Assembly (NCBI RefSeq): GCF_008831285.2 | Contig: NC_045142.1 | Span: forward strand, 315,001-379,000 | Direction: 5' to 3' | From: Nymphaea colorata | Taxonomy: Eukaryota; Streptophyta; Magnoliopsida; Nymphaeales; Nymphaeaceae | Length of the DNA: 64,000 nt | Part shown: piece after piece, positions 12,227 through 24,152 of the stretch | Layout of the letters: every line of letters begins with the position of its first letter | Position numbering within the stretch: the first letter of the stretch is position 1 | Translations under genes and position numbers: made by a program | Notes under the pieces: generated by a model | Seen by the model: the letters and a program-made list of their open reading frames with translations, nothing else | Database searches by the model: none | What the model was told of the DNA's origin: nothing

Positions 12227-13416
12227 CTGCAAAAATGTAAAACATGATAGAAGAGGGTAGTATCAGCTTCTCTGCAAAACATTCAGTGAGCATAACCAAA
12301 AAAAGAGTTCAACTTTCTAGTTTCAACCTAACTAAAAAAGCTGTACTTCAGCCAGAAAGACACAACTGTAGCTTAAAACAAATTAAATATCAATAGCATA
12401 AAGCACTCAGCTGGTACTAGAATAAAAGGTGTTTGTACTTGTTTGACAATTGAAAATAGATAAATAGTAGTTTAAATACATGAACAACAAAATTTGGTCC
12501 AAGAATGCACACAATCTTTCAGCAGCCATTTAAGGAGGCCATAAATTGTCAACCAACCAACTATTGCTTATTACGAACGTTAATGTATATAGTTTTGGGT
12601 GAATGCAGAGATGGTAGTGTAAAGACTTTCACCTTATGTATCTTCAACACAAACCATGCCCCTCAAGACTAGCTTCAGGTGTATTTAGTTAAGAAAAGAC
12701 AAAGGAGAAAAAACTAGTGTTCCACGATTTTACAGTGTAACAAAAGAAGCTTTCATGTATCCTCGTGAATCCATCAATTTTGGCAACTGGGAGCCCACCT
12801 AAACAGAAGGCCAAGAAAGTGAACGCAATTAAAGCAATTAGTTATATTAGTTTTACAATACAGCTTAGAAATCTTCATAGCAGTACCTCAGTACGACCTT
12901 TCTCCATTTCAGCTATGTCTAGTCTAGATGGATATTCCGTCATAACGGCAAGGTAGAATGTTTAATAGTTAATAGCTTCATGGTGGCACCATTACCCCCG
13001 ACAAACAATAAAAGCATAACGAAAGAGCACCAAAGCAATAAAATACACACTACCATACCTATAGAAAAATACAGGCTGGATGCAGCTTGGTGTCTTCAAG
13101 AAATGCAAAATTTTTCAGTCCTCTAACCATGTCCATTGGAAAATGCATCTCATTAATGAAGTGCCAACCTTGTGGACCATAAACAATGAAGTGGAAAGAG
13201 TAGGAAGTCAACAAGATCATCTGTAGAGAACAGTCATTTATGCTTCACAGCCCATCAAAAATTTCCTTTTTTAATCCTGTCAGCAATGCACAAGTTACAC
13301 AGACTAACACAGTTTGTCAGAAAGCGGTACAAGGGCAGCTGCAACAGTTGCACGCTAAACAACAGCATTGACATGAACTGCCAAACAGCATAAATGGAGG
13401 CCCATTTGGAGCTACT

Positions 13417-16400
13417 TCATACTTCATAGTGCTCCAATGACATCTCAGGGTCATTGCCATTCCCATTCGGCTTCTTCCACTTCCATTCCTTGTATGCCTT
13501 GAAACTTGCATCATCATTATCATTGAACGAATCAAAATTGCGCAAACCATTTGAATTGCCAGGTCGGTTACATTCGCACTTGTAACAGAATTGGTTTCTT
13601 CTGTAGTTTATGTAGCCACATCTGAAGGTATAGCAAGCGAACAAATAAATCAAAGTGACAATGATAAATTATTGAGATGAGAATAAAATCCGGAAAAAAA
13701 AGTCACTAAATGGAATGAAACAATTAATTATACCCTGGGCATTCCCATTCTCCAGGCTTCAGCTGTTTCCTTGGAGGTGGTACACCACATCGCAGGCATC
13801 TTTTGTTCTTCGCGAAGTTCATAAACTCACATCTGCAAGATATGAATGATGAGCACATTAGTTTGAAGAGAAATAGCCTGAACAGATGGATACTCACTTG
13901 GGACACATCCAGTCACCCTTCTTCATCTCTAGATCACCCCAACCAAAATTCTCAGCCATAGCTCTGGAGTTCTTGTAGTCCTGATCGAACGGAAGTTTGC
14001 TTAACTCAACTAGTTGTTTCAATAATCTACGCACTGGCCCTTTGGTGCTCCCCCTCTGTGAATGACCATCAGATGGATGAGTCTGTGATGCATAGCCAAA
14101 TACGTATAGCAACCTTAGAACATCAATCATTCGAGCTGTTTCTTTTTTGCAAGGGGTAACATATGCCATAGTACAAGAGCCTCTTAGATGACATGCACTA
14201 CATACCTGCAAGTACAAAAAGAGACAATGTTATGAGATGGATAACTGAAAACCACTATAACAAATATTGCCAAATTAAAAAAGCTCTTGCAGACAAAATA
14301 AAAAAAGGAAAAACAAAGAACGTATTTTTCCTGGTTCTATAACTTTAGAGAAAATAAAAGTGCTGCTCATATGCACATTTTCACATTCCTATTGTGTTAT
14401 TCTCTACAATATGTGATGCCTGGACACCATGTACAATGTCTAGTTATATTATCATGAACTATTAGAAGGACAATAACATTCTTTAAAAGTTAAAATTTTT
14501 GGCAGAAAGTACAAAAGGCATACAGATCAGTGATCAGTGACGTTTTCATATCTCTGTTTGACAAGGCCTTATGTAAAGCAAATAAAAAAGGGAGACCATT
14601 CTAAAAACATTGGGCAACCATGCATCCTCCTTGCTATGACTATGAGACCAAACCCATAAGGGCAAAACAACTAACATAAGCATTAAGTTTCTCTCACTCT
14701 CTCAATTTTTTTACTTTTCAAAGTATGTGAAGTCCGCAGGATATTACTCACTAGTTTCTGGAATCTGGACAGATAAAAAATATTTTAGAGGTCAACATGT
14801 ATATAAAGACAGCAAGATGTAACTAAGATTTATCTGAGAAAGATCACATTCTCAAAATAGTATAAGATCTTTCACAAAACAAAGTTTACAAGTCATGACT
14901 GTGCTGCAAGCTAATAATTAAACTAGGCCCTACACGATCATAAACAGAATGCATCAGCACAGACATGTCAGATCAAGGCTTACTTGTCCTTCATCAATGT
15001 GAACATACGCTCTCAAACGCTTGCTTGATGTGATCATTTTGGGATTTGGTCTTGGACAGCCAGTAGCCACCAGCAACTGGATATCTCTTCTAGAGAGATG
15101 CCTGTACACCAACTTTCACAAATAAATTAGCCTTAGAATTTACCATAGTCAACATATGAAATAACTATTTTTTGCACCATTGCTTGAAAAGTAGTGGCAT
15201 GAAACAACTGAGAAAATAAAACCCTTTGTCTTTCATAAAACAATCAGGAAATGAGATTCATAAGATATACAATGTTAGTTTTGCCAACAAAGCTGTAATC
15301 GTGATGCATATGCCCATCTAACCTATTATGCACACCCACAGAAAAGTTTCAAGGTCAAGGATTTACATCAATGTCGTCAATTATAGACAACCATTGTCAT
15401 GAATGCTACTAAGCAAGAAAGTGCAATAAAGATGTGAGCATAGATACAGCATTCACTTATAGTCAAGCGATGCACATTGACTGTAATCCACTCACCATCT
15501 CTTCCTTCCATTTCTATTTTCTAAGCATGGACTCACAGCCACACATAAATCTCAAGGTATGCAATACATAAATCAGGAGCTCCAATAGGTATAGATGGAC
15601 TCTGGACCGTTTGATTCTTACCCACCTCGCTTATTTGAAAATTTTCCATTGATGGAAATTTTCATGTATATTCAAATGATAAACGAAATGCCCAACTACA
15701 TCCACAGAAAGAACATGTCCAGTGGAACCTAAAAGACAATGTACACAGAAGCATACATTTTCCCTAGCGCTTAGTTATTTTCAGCAGCAAATCTTCAATT
15801 TTGCCTTTTAGTAGACCTAAATAAAGAGGTTTCAGGCACATTCATTACCCTGGAAGTGCTTATTACCGATGTTCTCATGCGTCAGCCTGATCCTGGGCCA
15901 TTGAATTCTACGATGTTTCAATTTGCATCTTGAAAACCATGATAGACTTAGATGACTTGTGTTACTAGGATTCACAGAAAATTCCCTATTTGTAATATAT
16001 GTGACAAAATGCGGACTGTCTGGGCAAATTTCTTTAAATTTCCATTTTCGAACATTTTATGCCTGCTGAATCTATATTCATGTGTTATTCCCTTAATTGA
16101 TCTTTCAAACAGAAACAACTTATCAACTATGTCCTTTACTTCTTGGAAAACTTGCTCTTTCCTTGTGCTGATTTATTACTATTTCATAAGGGTTTCATAC
16201 GTTGAACTGCGAACGCTTTCGACATAATTTCCTTACTCGGTTCCTGCTTCACAAGTCTACCAAAAATTAGAAATGGCTGTCCTAATTTGATGTCCACACT
16301 GCTACCGACTTTCAGTTACTGCTCTAACGACTACCGTCATAAGAATATGCAGACCTTAATAGGCATTTGAAAATCAAGCTCGCAGCATTCAACCATCAAA

Positions 16401-17006
16401 GATTATAACTTTTCCTAAATTCCAAATTCCAAACATCGGGAAGTTCAGGAAACGAGCTTACAACCAAAACACAAAGGAGGAGCAGGAGAGAAAGAAGTCG
16501 ATTGATCATCTGGAGAACCACCACCATCACCTCATCAAATCCATCCTGTGAGACGCGAAACTTGCGAAGCCACGAGAGAGAATGGTCTCCTCATCCTTCT
16601 CTTTCTTACGTTCCTTGGAAGCAGGCATGCCTTCGAAGAGCAGAGTTCCGCTGCCTCGTCTCCCCGACAGGTAATCTCCTTCGATCAAGACGTCGAGGAA
16701 GGCAATCCATTCGGGCATGGAATGAGCTATTTCGAGCTCCAAGCTGCCGTTCTTCGATGAACCTGGGCCTTTGTGTCCGGCCTCCACCTCGGGCAGGTCT
16801 CCGCCATGCGTCATGGTTTTCTCCTTCTCGGGGTGCTGATCACCACCAAGCTCTTCGAAGACAGCGCGGAGCCTAGGGCCCAGACCCTCGAGACTAAAAG
16901 AGATGGCGTTGGTGGAGAAGAGCCGCCGGAAGGCTATGGAGCGGAAAAAGGAAGACCACAGATCGTTCTTCCCGGCTACGACGTTCACATAGCGAGGAAT
17001 CGGCAT
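13417..17006 (-). CDS. OZ/VAR3-type RanBP2 zinc-finger protein (organelle RNA editing factor)
   Basis: Five exons on minus: 16531-17006, 14984-15101, 13898-14205, 13734-13832, 13417-13621. All phases agree, giving 401 residues from the ATG at 17006. The N-terminus is rich in Arg and Ser with RRLFST at about residue 30, a typical mitochondrial presequence end. The middle contains LMRHLSRRDIQLLVATGCP and LRAYVHIDEGQVCSAC, typical of this family. Two RanBP2 fingers follow (W-x-C-x2-C, then N, then C-x2-C): WMCPKCEFMNFAKNKRCLRC and WECPGCGYINYRRNQFCYKC. Each finger is split by an intron right after its first Cys pair starts. Family members (VAR3/OZ1, OZ2 to OZ4) join plant editosomes and support C-to-U editing of plastid or mitochondrial transcripts. 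A mitochondrial OZ2-like role is inferred from the presequence only. The tail is acidic and Asn-rich, ending EHYEV. Confidence 0.87.
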
Positions 17007-17256
17007 CGTGGTTAACCGATCATCTCTATGGCAGAAGGGGCGCACCGAAAGAAAACGGCAAAGGAGCACCAGATGGACTGGCTTTTCCCGGGCAAAGGGA
17101 AGGCGTCACGCGGTGTTGGGAAAATCACAAATTCACCTGGTGGATTAGTGAAAAATAGAATGAAGAAAATCAATTAAAAATAATATTCTCTAGCTATGTG
17201 GGTTTGGAATGAATGCGTAGGACTTCTTCAATAACCAACTGAAGGCCACATTTTCT

Positions 17257-17625
17257 TTATTTGTATGATCCTGAGCTTTTCTTCCTCGCCCCGTAAGTAA
17301 GAGCATAAAGAGATTTTAGCTGTGCCTTCAAGTCGTGGTCTACCTTGTTTACCTCATTGCAGAGATTTGGCAGTTCCTCAGAGGAAAGATAAGGAGGACC
17401 TTCTTTAGTTTTAAGACTCCAAATGCTAGAGAAGTTGGAGTCATCGTCTGTTTTGCCTTCTCCGTTAGTGGTCAAAACAAAATGGAGCTTCTTCTGTTTT
17501 TCATATAAAATAAAAGTAGTCTTCTGCTTTTGGTTCTTAGGCTTAGGATACATACCCACAGCGTCTTGGTTGGGTCGGTCCAGGAGAAGATGTCGATCTG
17601 CGCTTAAGGTAGGTTCACTTTTGAA
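17257..17625 (-). pseudogene. Orphan exon-like ORF, product unknown
   Basis: An open frame of 122 codons reads to a TAA at 17257. It is open after an in-frame TGA at 17626-17628 and there is a usable acceptor (TTCAAAAG) about 8 nt inside. The protein looks genuine: LLLDRPNQDAVGMYPKPKN, TTFILYEKQKKLHFVLTT, then SSIWSLKTKEGPPYLSSEEL and DLKAQLKSLYALTYGARKK. I do not recognise the family. No upstream exon with a matching frame is visible before about 18700, so this may be the 3' exon of a truncated or moved gene. Its stop lies only 250 bp upstream of the OZ start codon, so it would overlap the OZ promoter. Confidence 0.4.
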
Positions 17626-19001
17626 TCAAATCTTTCGTACCCATTTCGCTTTTCCTGCACCAACTTTTGGTCCACGTGAGGGCACAAACCCCTAGTGTCG
17701 GTTTGGTCAGCTTTAGCCTTTTTCCAGTGGATTTTATGAGAAAAAAAGTATGGGTCCAAGTTCTGCCCCTTATGGCGGTGGCATGGCCGGCCAAGACCCA
17801 CCTGACCCCTCCGAATTCAAAAGACAAAGGTCCAAATCCCACAGAGGAATGTTGACCGAGACCCCACAACACTCCCTCAACTCGGTCCCTTGAGTTCAGT
17901 TCTTTGAAAAATTAATAACAAAAAAGAAGAATAAGTGGATGAAAGGCTTGTCAAGGAGGCATCGCTCTTGGATTCAAATGAATCAGATCCACATTGTGTG
18001 TCTGTGTATGAGTGTGCGCATGCGCGCTGTAAATGTGATGTTGATGGTATTGGAATTTGGAAACAAGTTCAAGATATAAGTTAGACTCAGATCCAATTAG
18101 TCATAATAACTGAGTACCTGCAGAACATGATCTATCCATCTTCGGACCACAACTGATCACATGGAGATTGCAAATGGATGTGGATCAGAATTTACTTAGA
18201 GGTTTGGTTTTGTTCTTTGCTCTTCCTTGATCTTAAGTACTTCCATGCCACTTTATTGCCTCTATTCTTACATTCCTAGTTTTGATATAGATTGTTTTTA
18301 TTGATGTGCCAAAAAAATGGAGACTATGGAGTTGTTTGGCAAATGGAACACTTTGTGAGTGCTGTATGAATCTACCCCAAAATTATGAGTGATGCATAAA
18401 CACCCAGTCCTAGTGTTCCATGAATTTACTTTAATTTTTTGGGGTAGACTTATGAAACAGTGTTTCAATTGTCAAACAACCCTTCAAAGTCCTCATTCAT
18501 CAAATTGAGGATCTCAAGTCTGACCTAATTATCCATACTTGAGATGATCTCCATTTTACTTGTTTATACTAGAGCTACCAGATGCCCGATTCAATATAGG
18601 AGGATGAAGGATTTGATCTTAGTTCCATGGATCTTAGATGCTGAGGGTCTAAGATCAAACTAAATTAGAAGTAATCAAATGCCACACTAGAGTAAATCAT
18701 CTTTATCAGTCACTTACATTCTTAGTTGTTGCCATCTTCTTCTATGTATAAGGGAAAGAATCCAAGTATAGATCTCGTAAATTTTTTACTAATCAAAGGC
18801 CTGCCAATGTGCTGCCACCAATAAATACAGCTTCCCCTTTGCTTAAAAGAAAAGAGTAAAAAATTTATTGGCGTCAAATATATCAAACCCAAACAGAAAA
18901 AGGAATATTTTTGGTATGCCAACCACATGACATAATGGCATGAACAATTCATCAAAGAATGGCATAGCAGCCAGCTATCTTGTGAAATGATCTCACCCGC
19001 A

Positions 19002-19241
19002 TCAGAAGCTACCATCCTTAGCCAAGCAGCCAGCTACCATATTATTCTCATGTTCAATGTGGATATGGAATTTGGTAAGGCTGAGAAAGAAGTCTGTCAC
19101 AATTTCCATACATATAGACGTGACTTGATTCTTAGAACAAACTTTATGCAGATCCGTTGAGTGGTTGATGGGACTATTTATATTGCATTGACAGTGTGTA
19201 TGCATATGAACCTTTCCTTTTTTACTGTTACCTACTGCCAA
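19002..19241 (-). mobile_element. Degenerate retrotransposon RNase H fragment
   Basis: The minus frame reads INSPINHSTDLHKV, then IHIEHENNMVAGCLAKDGSF before a stop. This resembles the end of the RNase H domain (RVT_3 type) of plant LINE-like elements, where HxxREANxVADCLAKxG is the usual pattern. The catalytic core and the reverse transcriptase are absent, so it is a dead remnant. The call rests on short motif similarity. Confidence 0.4.
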
Positions 19242-19925
19242 GATTTCACATTCACATATAAATTGATCCCTTAGTCCTCACTTGTAGCTAATTAAAACAG
19301 GCGTATCTACCTTATTGTGACTGTCAGATTCATCCAATTTGCACTTTCAAGGAAACCATGTTGTTTTGTTTTCTTAACTAAGTGACTTACAGTAGTTATG
19401 TATTTCACAAGAATGAGTGCCACTAATTTGAAAAACAGTTGTACATTTCTCTATTAATGGATTATGTTGGTACCTTTCATGTAACATTATTTTTAAAAAT
19501 ATGGTTTTGATTTACAAATTTATAAGGAATTTGGAAAAAGAAAAACCCACATACATTAGAGCAGCACAATCTTCGTTGACAAAAAAATTCGTCCGTTAAA
19601 AGGAAATTAAATTTATTTTGGGTCATGTTTGATAGATATTTTTACTATTGTCATGTATTGAATTCAAGTGTCATCAATTTCTGCACCATTTTTTGAATAA
19701 CCATAAAGTTTATGAACTGTGGCTTGGTGATTTTTCACTATATCAACTCAGTAGCATGGTAAATAAACCATGTTTAAGTACATCCATACAGTTGGATTTA
19801 ACTTATTATGTCTAGATCCGTGCAAACAAAGGGTGGATGTATATGGCCTATTGTATTATTAATATTTCATACCCACATTCTATATACATATGCCTGCGCA
19901 TCTTTTTCTTGCGAACCCTAAACAG

Positions 19926-19979
19926 ATCAAGATCAAGTGTTATATATATATATATATATATATGACACTTGATCTTGAT
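19926..19979. repeat. Hairpin with perfect 15-bp arms and (TA)n centre
   Basis: The arm ATCAAGATCAAGTGT at 19926-19940 is the exact reverse complement of 19965-19979. The sequence between is alternating TA, itself self-complementary, so the whole 54 nt can fold as one nearly continuous stem. Confidence 0.9.
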
Positions 19980-20670
19980 GTGTTTAATATATATAGAGTG
20001 AGAGAGACTTGAACTTCTATCTCAACCACTGCCCAATACAAAGACGGGCAGTGGATAAAAGGGTCAGGAGGGTAAAAGATACAGGAGGATGCGAGTAAAA
20101 AGAAGATGTACAGCGAACCCATTTAAGTATGAATAACAACAATGATGATTGAGAACAAAAATAGCAGTAATAGTAGTAGCAATAATATAATAATTAAGCA
20201 ATAATATGGTTGGTTGTATTGGAAGGGTCAAGGCAGGGGCATGAAGTTGGCTGGGGGGGAAGGAATCCAATGCTTTAAAAGGCCGAAAGATAAGGCAGCC
20301 TGTTGACAATCTGCCTTGTTAAATACCGCGTTCTCTCTCTTTCTGCACTTTCATATCTCCCCATTCATGGCCGCAATCTTTCAGCTTGTTGCCTTTCTCA
20401 TGACCATTAAAAAAGGGCCATTTTTGGTCCCGTATTTTCGGGCTCCTTAAGGCTACCACCATATAGATGGTCCTCACCTTCTGCCACCTTGGAAGAAGTG
20501 ACTGATCCCATTGCATCTGTGATCTCTCACCGACGATCCAAGCACCCTCTTATAGTCTTCTGGCATCAAGCAAATCGCCTCACTTGCATCCATAAATCCT
20601 TTGATTTTTCCTGCTGGTTTGAGGTGCCGACTTGTTCTTAAGGTGCTTGCTTCCTTTGCTTTCATTGGCC

Positions 20671-21030
20671 ATGTCCGCCTTCGAATTTGAGGCAGCCGCC
20701 GTGTCGGAATTTCCGTTCGACGGCCGCCTCTGGCGCGAAGAACAAGGGGTTCTGCGTCAAATTCCGGGGACCCAAGAAGATGGAGCTGGCGGGGTGAATG
20801 AGGACGGGTACCGGACGCCGACGTCATCCGAGTACAGAATACCTGAGGTCTTGGAGTGCCCACCTGCACCAAGGAAGCCTAAGAGGGAGTTCAGGCTGAA
20901 GAGGAAAAGGGCACGGGCGTTGCAGGTCCAAGAGGTCGATCCCAACGAGATTGAGCTTTTTCTCAGGCAAATTCTCGTCCATTTGACTCCGGAGAGCGGC
21001 CAGAAGGTCAGAAAGGTGAGAGGAGATTGA
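20671..21030 (+). CDS. SMR: SIAMESE-related cyclin-dependent kinase inhibitor
   Basis: A single exon gives 119 residues from the ATG at 20671. The diagnostic family block lies at about residues 49-74: DGYRTPTSSEYRIPEV followed by LECPPAPRKPKR, then a basic stretch RLKRKRARAL and the acidic/hydrophobic tail EVDPNEIELFLRQIL. SMR proteins are small plant CDK inhibitors that bind CDKA or CDKB-cyclin complexes through these motifs and promote the switch from mitosis to endoreduplication, often under stress. Length and intronless structure fit the family. The final codons contain a perfect donor-like string (AAG followed by GTGAGAGG at 21013-21023), so a spliced, longer C-terminus cannot be excluded. 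Which SMR number it corresponds to is not decidable. Confidence 0.87.
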   Translation: MSAFEFEAAAVSEFPFDGRLWREEQGVLRQIPGTQEDGAGGVNEDGYRTPTSSEYRIPEVLECPPAPRKPKREFRLKRKRARALQVQEVDPNEIELFLRQILVHLTPESGQKVRKVRGD

Positions 21031-22473
21031 ACATTGTGAAGGGAAGTGGCTTCTGCTACTGCTTCTTAATTACTACCACTGCTGCCTCTTCTCGGCTGCT
21101 TTTCTTTCTTTGTCCCACGATGCTATTAGTGTACTTCTTGTCGTTGGTATCGACTTATAGAAGCTAAACTGAGAAGCATGTGATGTAGCACCAACAGAGT
21201 CTATCAGTTGTGATTTAGCCACACGAACTTCTGCTTCTCTTGCAGATGATTATCTTTTATATATGAAAAAGTAATGTTAGCAGTACCAGTTGTGGAGCTT
21301 TCTAATTCATGGCATGCTTATCAGGTTATATTCTAGGAAAGTTTTTTTTTTTTTTTGGGATGGAAACACGAGTAATCTGGAATCTTATAAACTATGAACT
21401 TGAAAGCTTTAATGTGTTTGTAAACAATGTTGGTGCATCAACTTCATGAAAAATGATAAAAATTTACAAAGTATATAAGATAAATTGCAAATATAAGGCA
21501 ATTTTTTTGCGTAAAAGGATCTAAGCAGCCTGAATACGTATGTTGATCAAGGGCACGAGAGTTGTATTACTTGCCATTTGTCTTCTTGTTACATGGCTGA
21601 AGTTGACGAGTCAGAGTGCCATTAAGAAAGTAAAAGGCTAGCGCTGGAATGCTGACCGGCCAGAGGGTTTTACATTGACAAAATATGATTTTTGAAGGGT
21701 TTTAGCCTAGAAAGGCAGGCCACAGCTGTTAGGAGGAAGACAAATTGACAATCGCAGTTTGATTTTCAAATTCACCGGTATCGGTTCTTCTTATACGAGC
21801 CGACATTGCAGGTTCATTTTCCGGCCGGCCGGGCACTTGAGAGCCCACTAGTTAAGTAAACAAATAAAAAGAATATTAAAGAAGATCTGATCTCTCCCCT
21901 TGACAAACCCCCACCACCGACTCTACTCGGGTTGGTGTCTTGGCCTCCGGTCCCCACTCTCTAGCATCATGGCTCAAGCTCAATCTCTTCCAGAATAAGA
22001 AAAGTATGCAAATCAAGCCTACTGCCGTTCGCCGCTCCCTCAATAAAGAAAACTGGTGGACTCACAGGGAGATGACGTCAATGGAAATGGGAAAGTGATC
22101 GCCACACCTGACAGCCATAGAAATGAAAAAGCGACTACCCACCATACCCTCAGTTAAAATAGAGGGGCTTGTCAGATCTCAAGCAAGGAAGATGGAAGGT
22201 AAGTAGTTCTTGACCTCACCACCAAGAACTCTTCATTAAGCGACACCATCAACTTCAAAATCGAAATAATTTATTTACAGTTGCATTATATATGAGATGA
22301 TTATTATTATTTGTCATGCCAACAATAACATAGAGTAGCAGCACACTATGATATTTAACACAAACTACAGTTGCCAAGCGAAATGTTCGAAGCATAATCA
22401 AATACTTGGGTTACATTTAAAATTTCAAACCAATATTGCCATTCCCACGTGCTTAACAAATACGCACAGACAG

Positions 22474-22501
22474 CAGAGAGAGAGAGAGAGAGAGAGAGAG
22501 A
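22474..22501. repeat. (GA)n microsatellite
   Basis: About 14 AG units, followed directly by a short CTCTCTCT run that makes a small inverted repeat. Confidence 0.95.
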
Positions 22502-23565
22502 CTCTCTCTGTCGGTAGCAATTGGAAAAACAAGGCAAGGATGAAAATGAAAAGGGGTTGATGTTGTTTCTGTTTTTACGATATGGTGAAGATGAAGATAA
22601 AGAAGTTGCTTGGTAACATGTACAGAAGAGGAGGAGAAGAGGAAGGCTTTTTTTTCTTTTCTCTATCCGTACTCACTGGTCAAGGTGCACCCGTTGCATG
22701 CATGGGGGTGTCGACCGTCGGCCCTGTAAAACTCCAAGAGTTCAGATCGATCCATGCCCTTTTTTATTAATGGTGGTGGTGGGCGAATTAAAAGCACAGG
22801 AAGGACCCACTAATGCAATGCAGATGCAGATGGGCTCACCCAACATAGATGCTCAACACGTGCAGACGCCCACACAATTCCCACAAGTGCAGGCCCAGTG
22901 GTGTAAAACGGTAAAATTTGAATTAGTGACTGACTGCCTATCGGCCACTGGCTCATCAAATTTTTTTTTTTTTTGGAACAAAAAAACCAAATTTTCATTT
23001 CTTTCTTACATTTACATATGATACAAACTTGCCAACATATTCTACCCAGGATCATTTTCATCCGTCAAAAAAATATTTAAAGATATCGTTTATTTTCATC
23101 TTGATTAACCGCATTCCCTCCGCCTCCTTCCTTGATTTTGACACCTGCCACTATTCAACAACAGTTTTATTCCATTAGAATTGATTTTTTAAAAAATATT
23201 CGTCTGAATAAAATGGATTATTTTTTCATGTTGGGTATCTTTATATTGTCCGTATCACAAATAAAAACTTTGGTATTTCTGTCTTCACATTAATGAAAGG
23301 ATCTGTTCTCTAATGATTGTACTACGCTCTGCTGAATCAACTGTTTCCATTTATGAAATGAGCGGGTACCTGTAGTACTGGCTTTCCTTTTCGTTTTTTC
23401 AAATTGTTTTAAAAGCAATATATATCTAATCAGGATCTAACAACGTCTTGGACACAAACGCCTGTAGATTATTCTGGCTATTAATAATTGTTTTGATTAA
23501 ATTTGAACTGTGCCTAATTTGGCAGGATTGAGATGTAAAAGATCCTTACAATTTTTTAAGTGTTT

Positions 23566-23703
23566 ATTTTCTACTTAAATAAAATAGATCTGCCGACGTA
23601 AAATATTAAGATGTGTTGCTAACCAAAACATGTTTTGTTTTCTACTTAAACAGATCTACCGACATAAAATGTTAAGATGTATTGCTAATAAAAACATGCT
23701 TCA
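23566..23703. repeat. 71-bp tandem duplication
   Basis: Two adjacent diverged copies starting TTTTCTACTTAAA and sharing AGATCTnCCGACnTAAAAT, at about 23566-23636 and 23637-23703. Confidence 0.85.
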
Positions 23704-23994
23704 GTCCAAAATTATACTAAAATATTGATTCCTATTGGATAAGCATGTGTGGCTGGTTTGTCATGGATTGAGATGGGAGGCGTTTGGTTTTTTCCCTGTT
23801 TTTGAGTTTTTATACTAATCACACAAAAACATAAGAGTAAAGCTACTAAAAACGCTACTGTTAGGAAAGATGCTTTATGTATTCTAAGATTAGATCTTGC
23901 TGAATAATATAAACATGACATATCTTGACATGCATTTTTCTAGTTAAATATGTAGATGCAAGCTGAATGTATACATTTCTGCTGCATGTAGGCA

Positions 23995-24152
23995 TGTGTA
24001 GGCGGTTGCCCACACCAGATTCACAAAAAAGTTATTGTTTTCCTAGTGGAGGCTCAAAAAATGAGTTTATTTATATATAATGGTGCCCCTTAAGATTTGC
24101 GGGTTTTTTTAATTAGTATCCCTCAAACCAAAATTCATAGCTCCGCCTGCAT
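23995..24152. mobile_element. Repeat scrap, possible MITE
   Basis: Begins GTGTAGGCGGTTGCCCACACC and ends near ATAGCTCCGCCTGCA. The inverted GGCGGAGC-like end resembles those of non-autonomous hAT-type elements. It is related in its left part to 26430-26575. Confidence 0.3.

Larger units (their letters stand above)
8451..13416. other. Spacer between PTF2 and OZ genes
   Basis: It holds the PTF2 5' leader and promoter, then a purine-rich block (about 9290-9560, GA-rich on plus, so a pyrimidine-rich leader if read on minus), AT-rich sequence, microsatellites at 10831-10891 and 11339-11359, and the 3' UTR of the OZ gene to the right. A 143-codon plus-strand open frame at 11380-11811 begins with poly-Asn codons and has no recognisable domain. 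A possible short MITE end lies near 11058-11120. No confident gene is seen. Confidence 0.6.
17626..20670. other. Spacer upstream of the SMR gene
   Basis: No gene is seen. The stretch holds an RNase H-like retroelement remnant (19002-19241), a perfect-arm hairpin (19926-19979) and, to the right, the promoter and leader of the SMR gene. A TTTAAAAG box at about 20274 and TTAAATACC at about 20319 are the only TATA-like strings noticed near the leader. Confidence 0.55.

Noticed and set aside
16502..17015. Several plus-strand ORFs in a GC-rich block
   Set aside because: Antisense to OZ exon 1, which joins cleanly to the following exons on minus.
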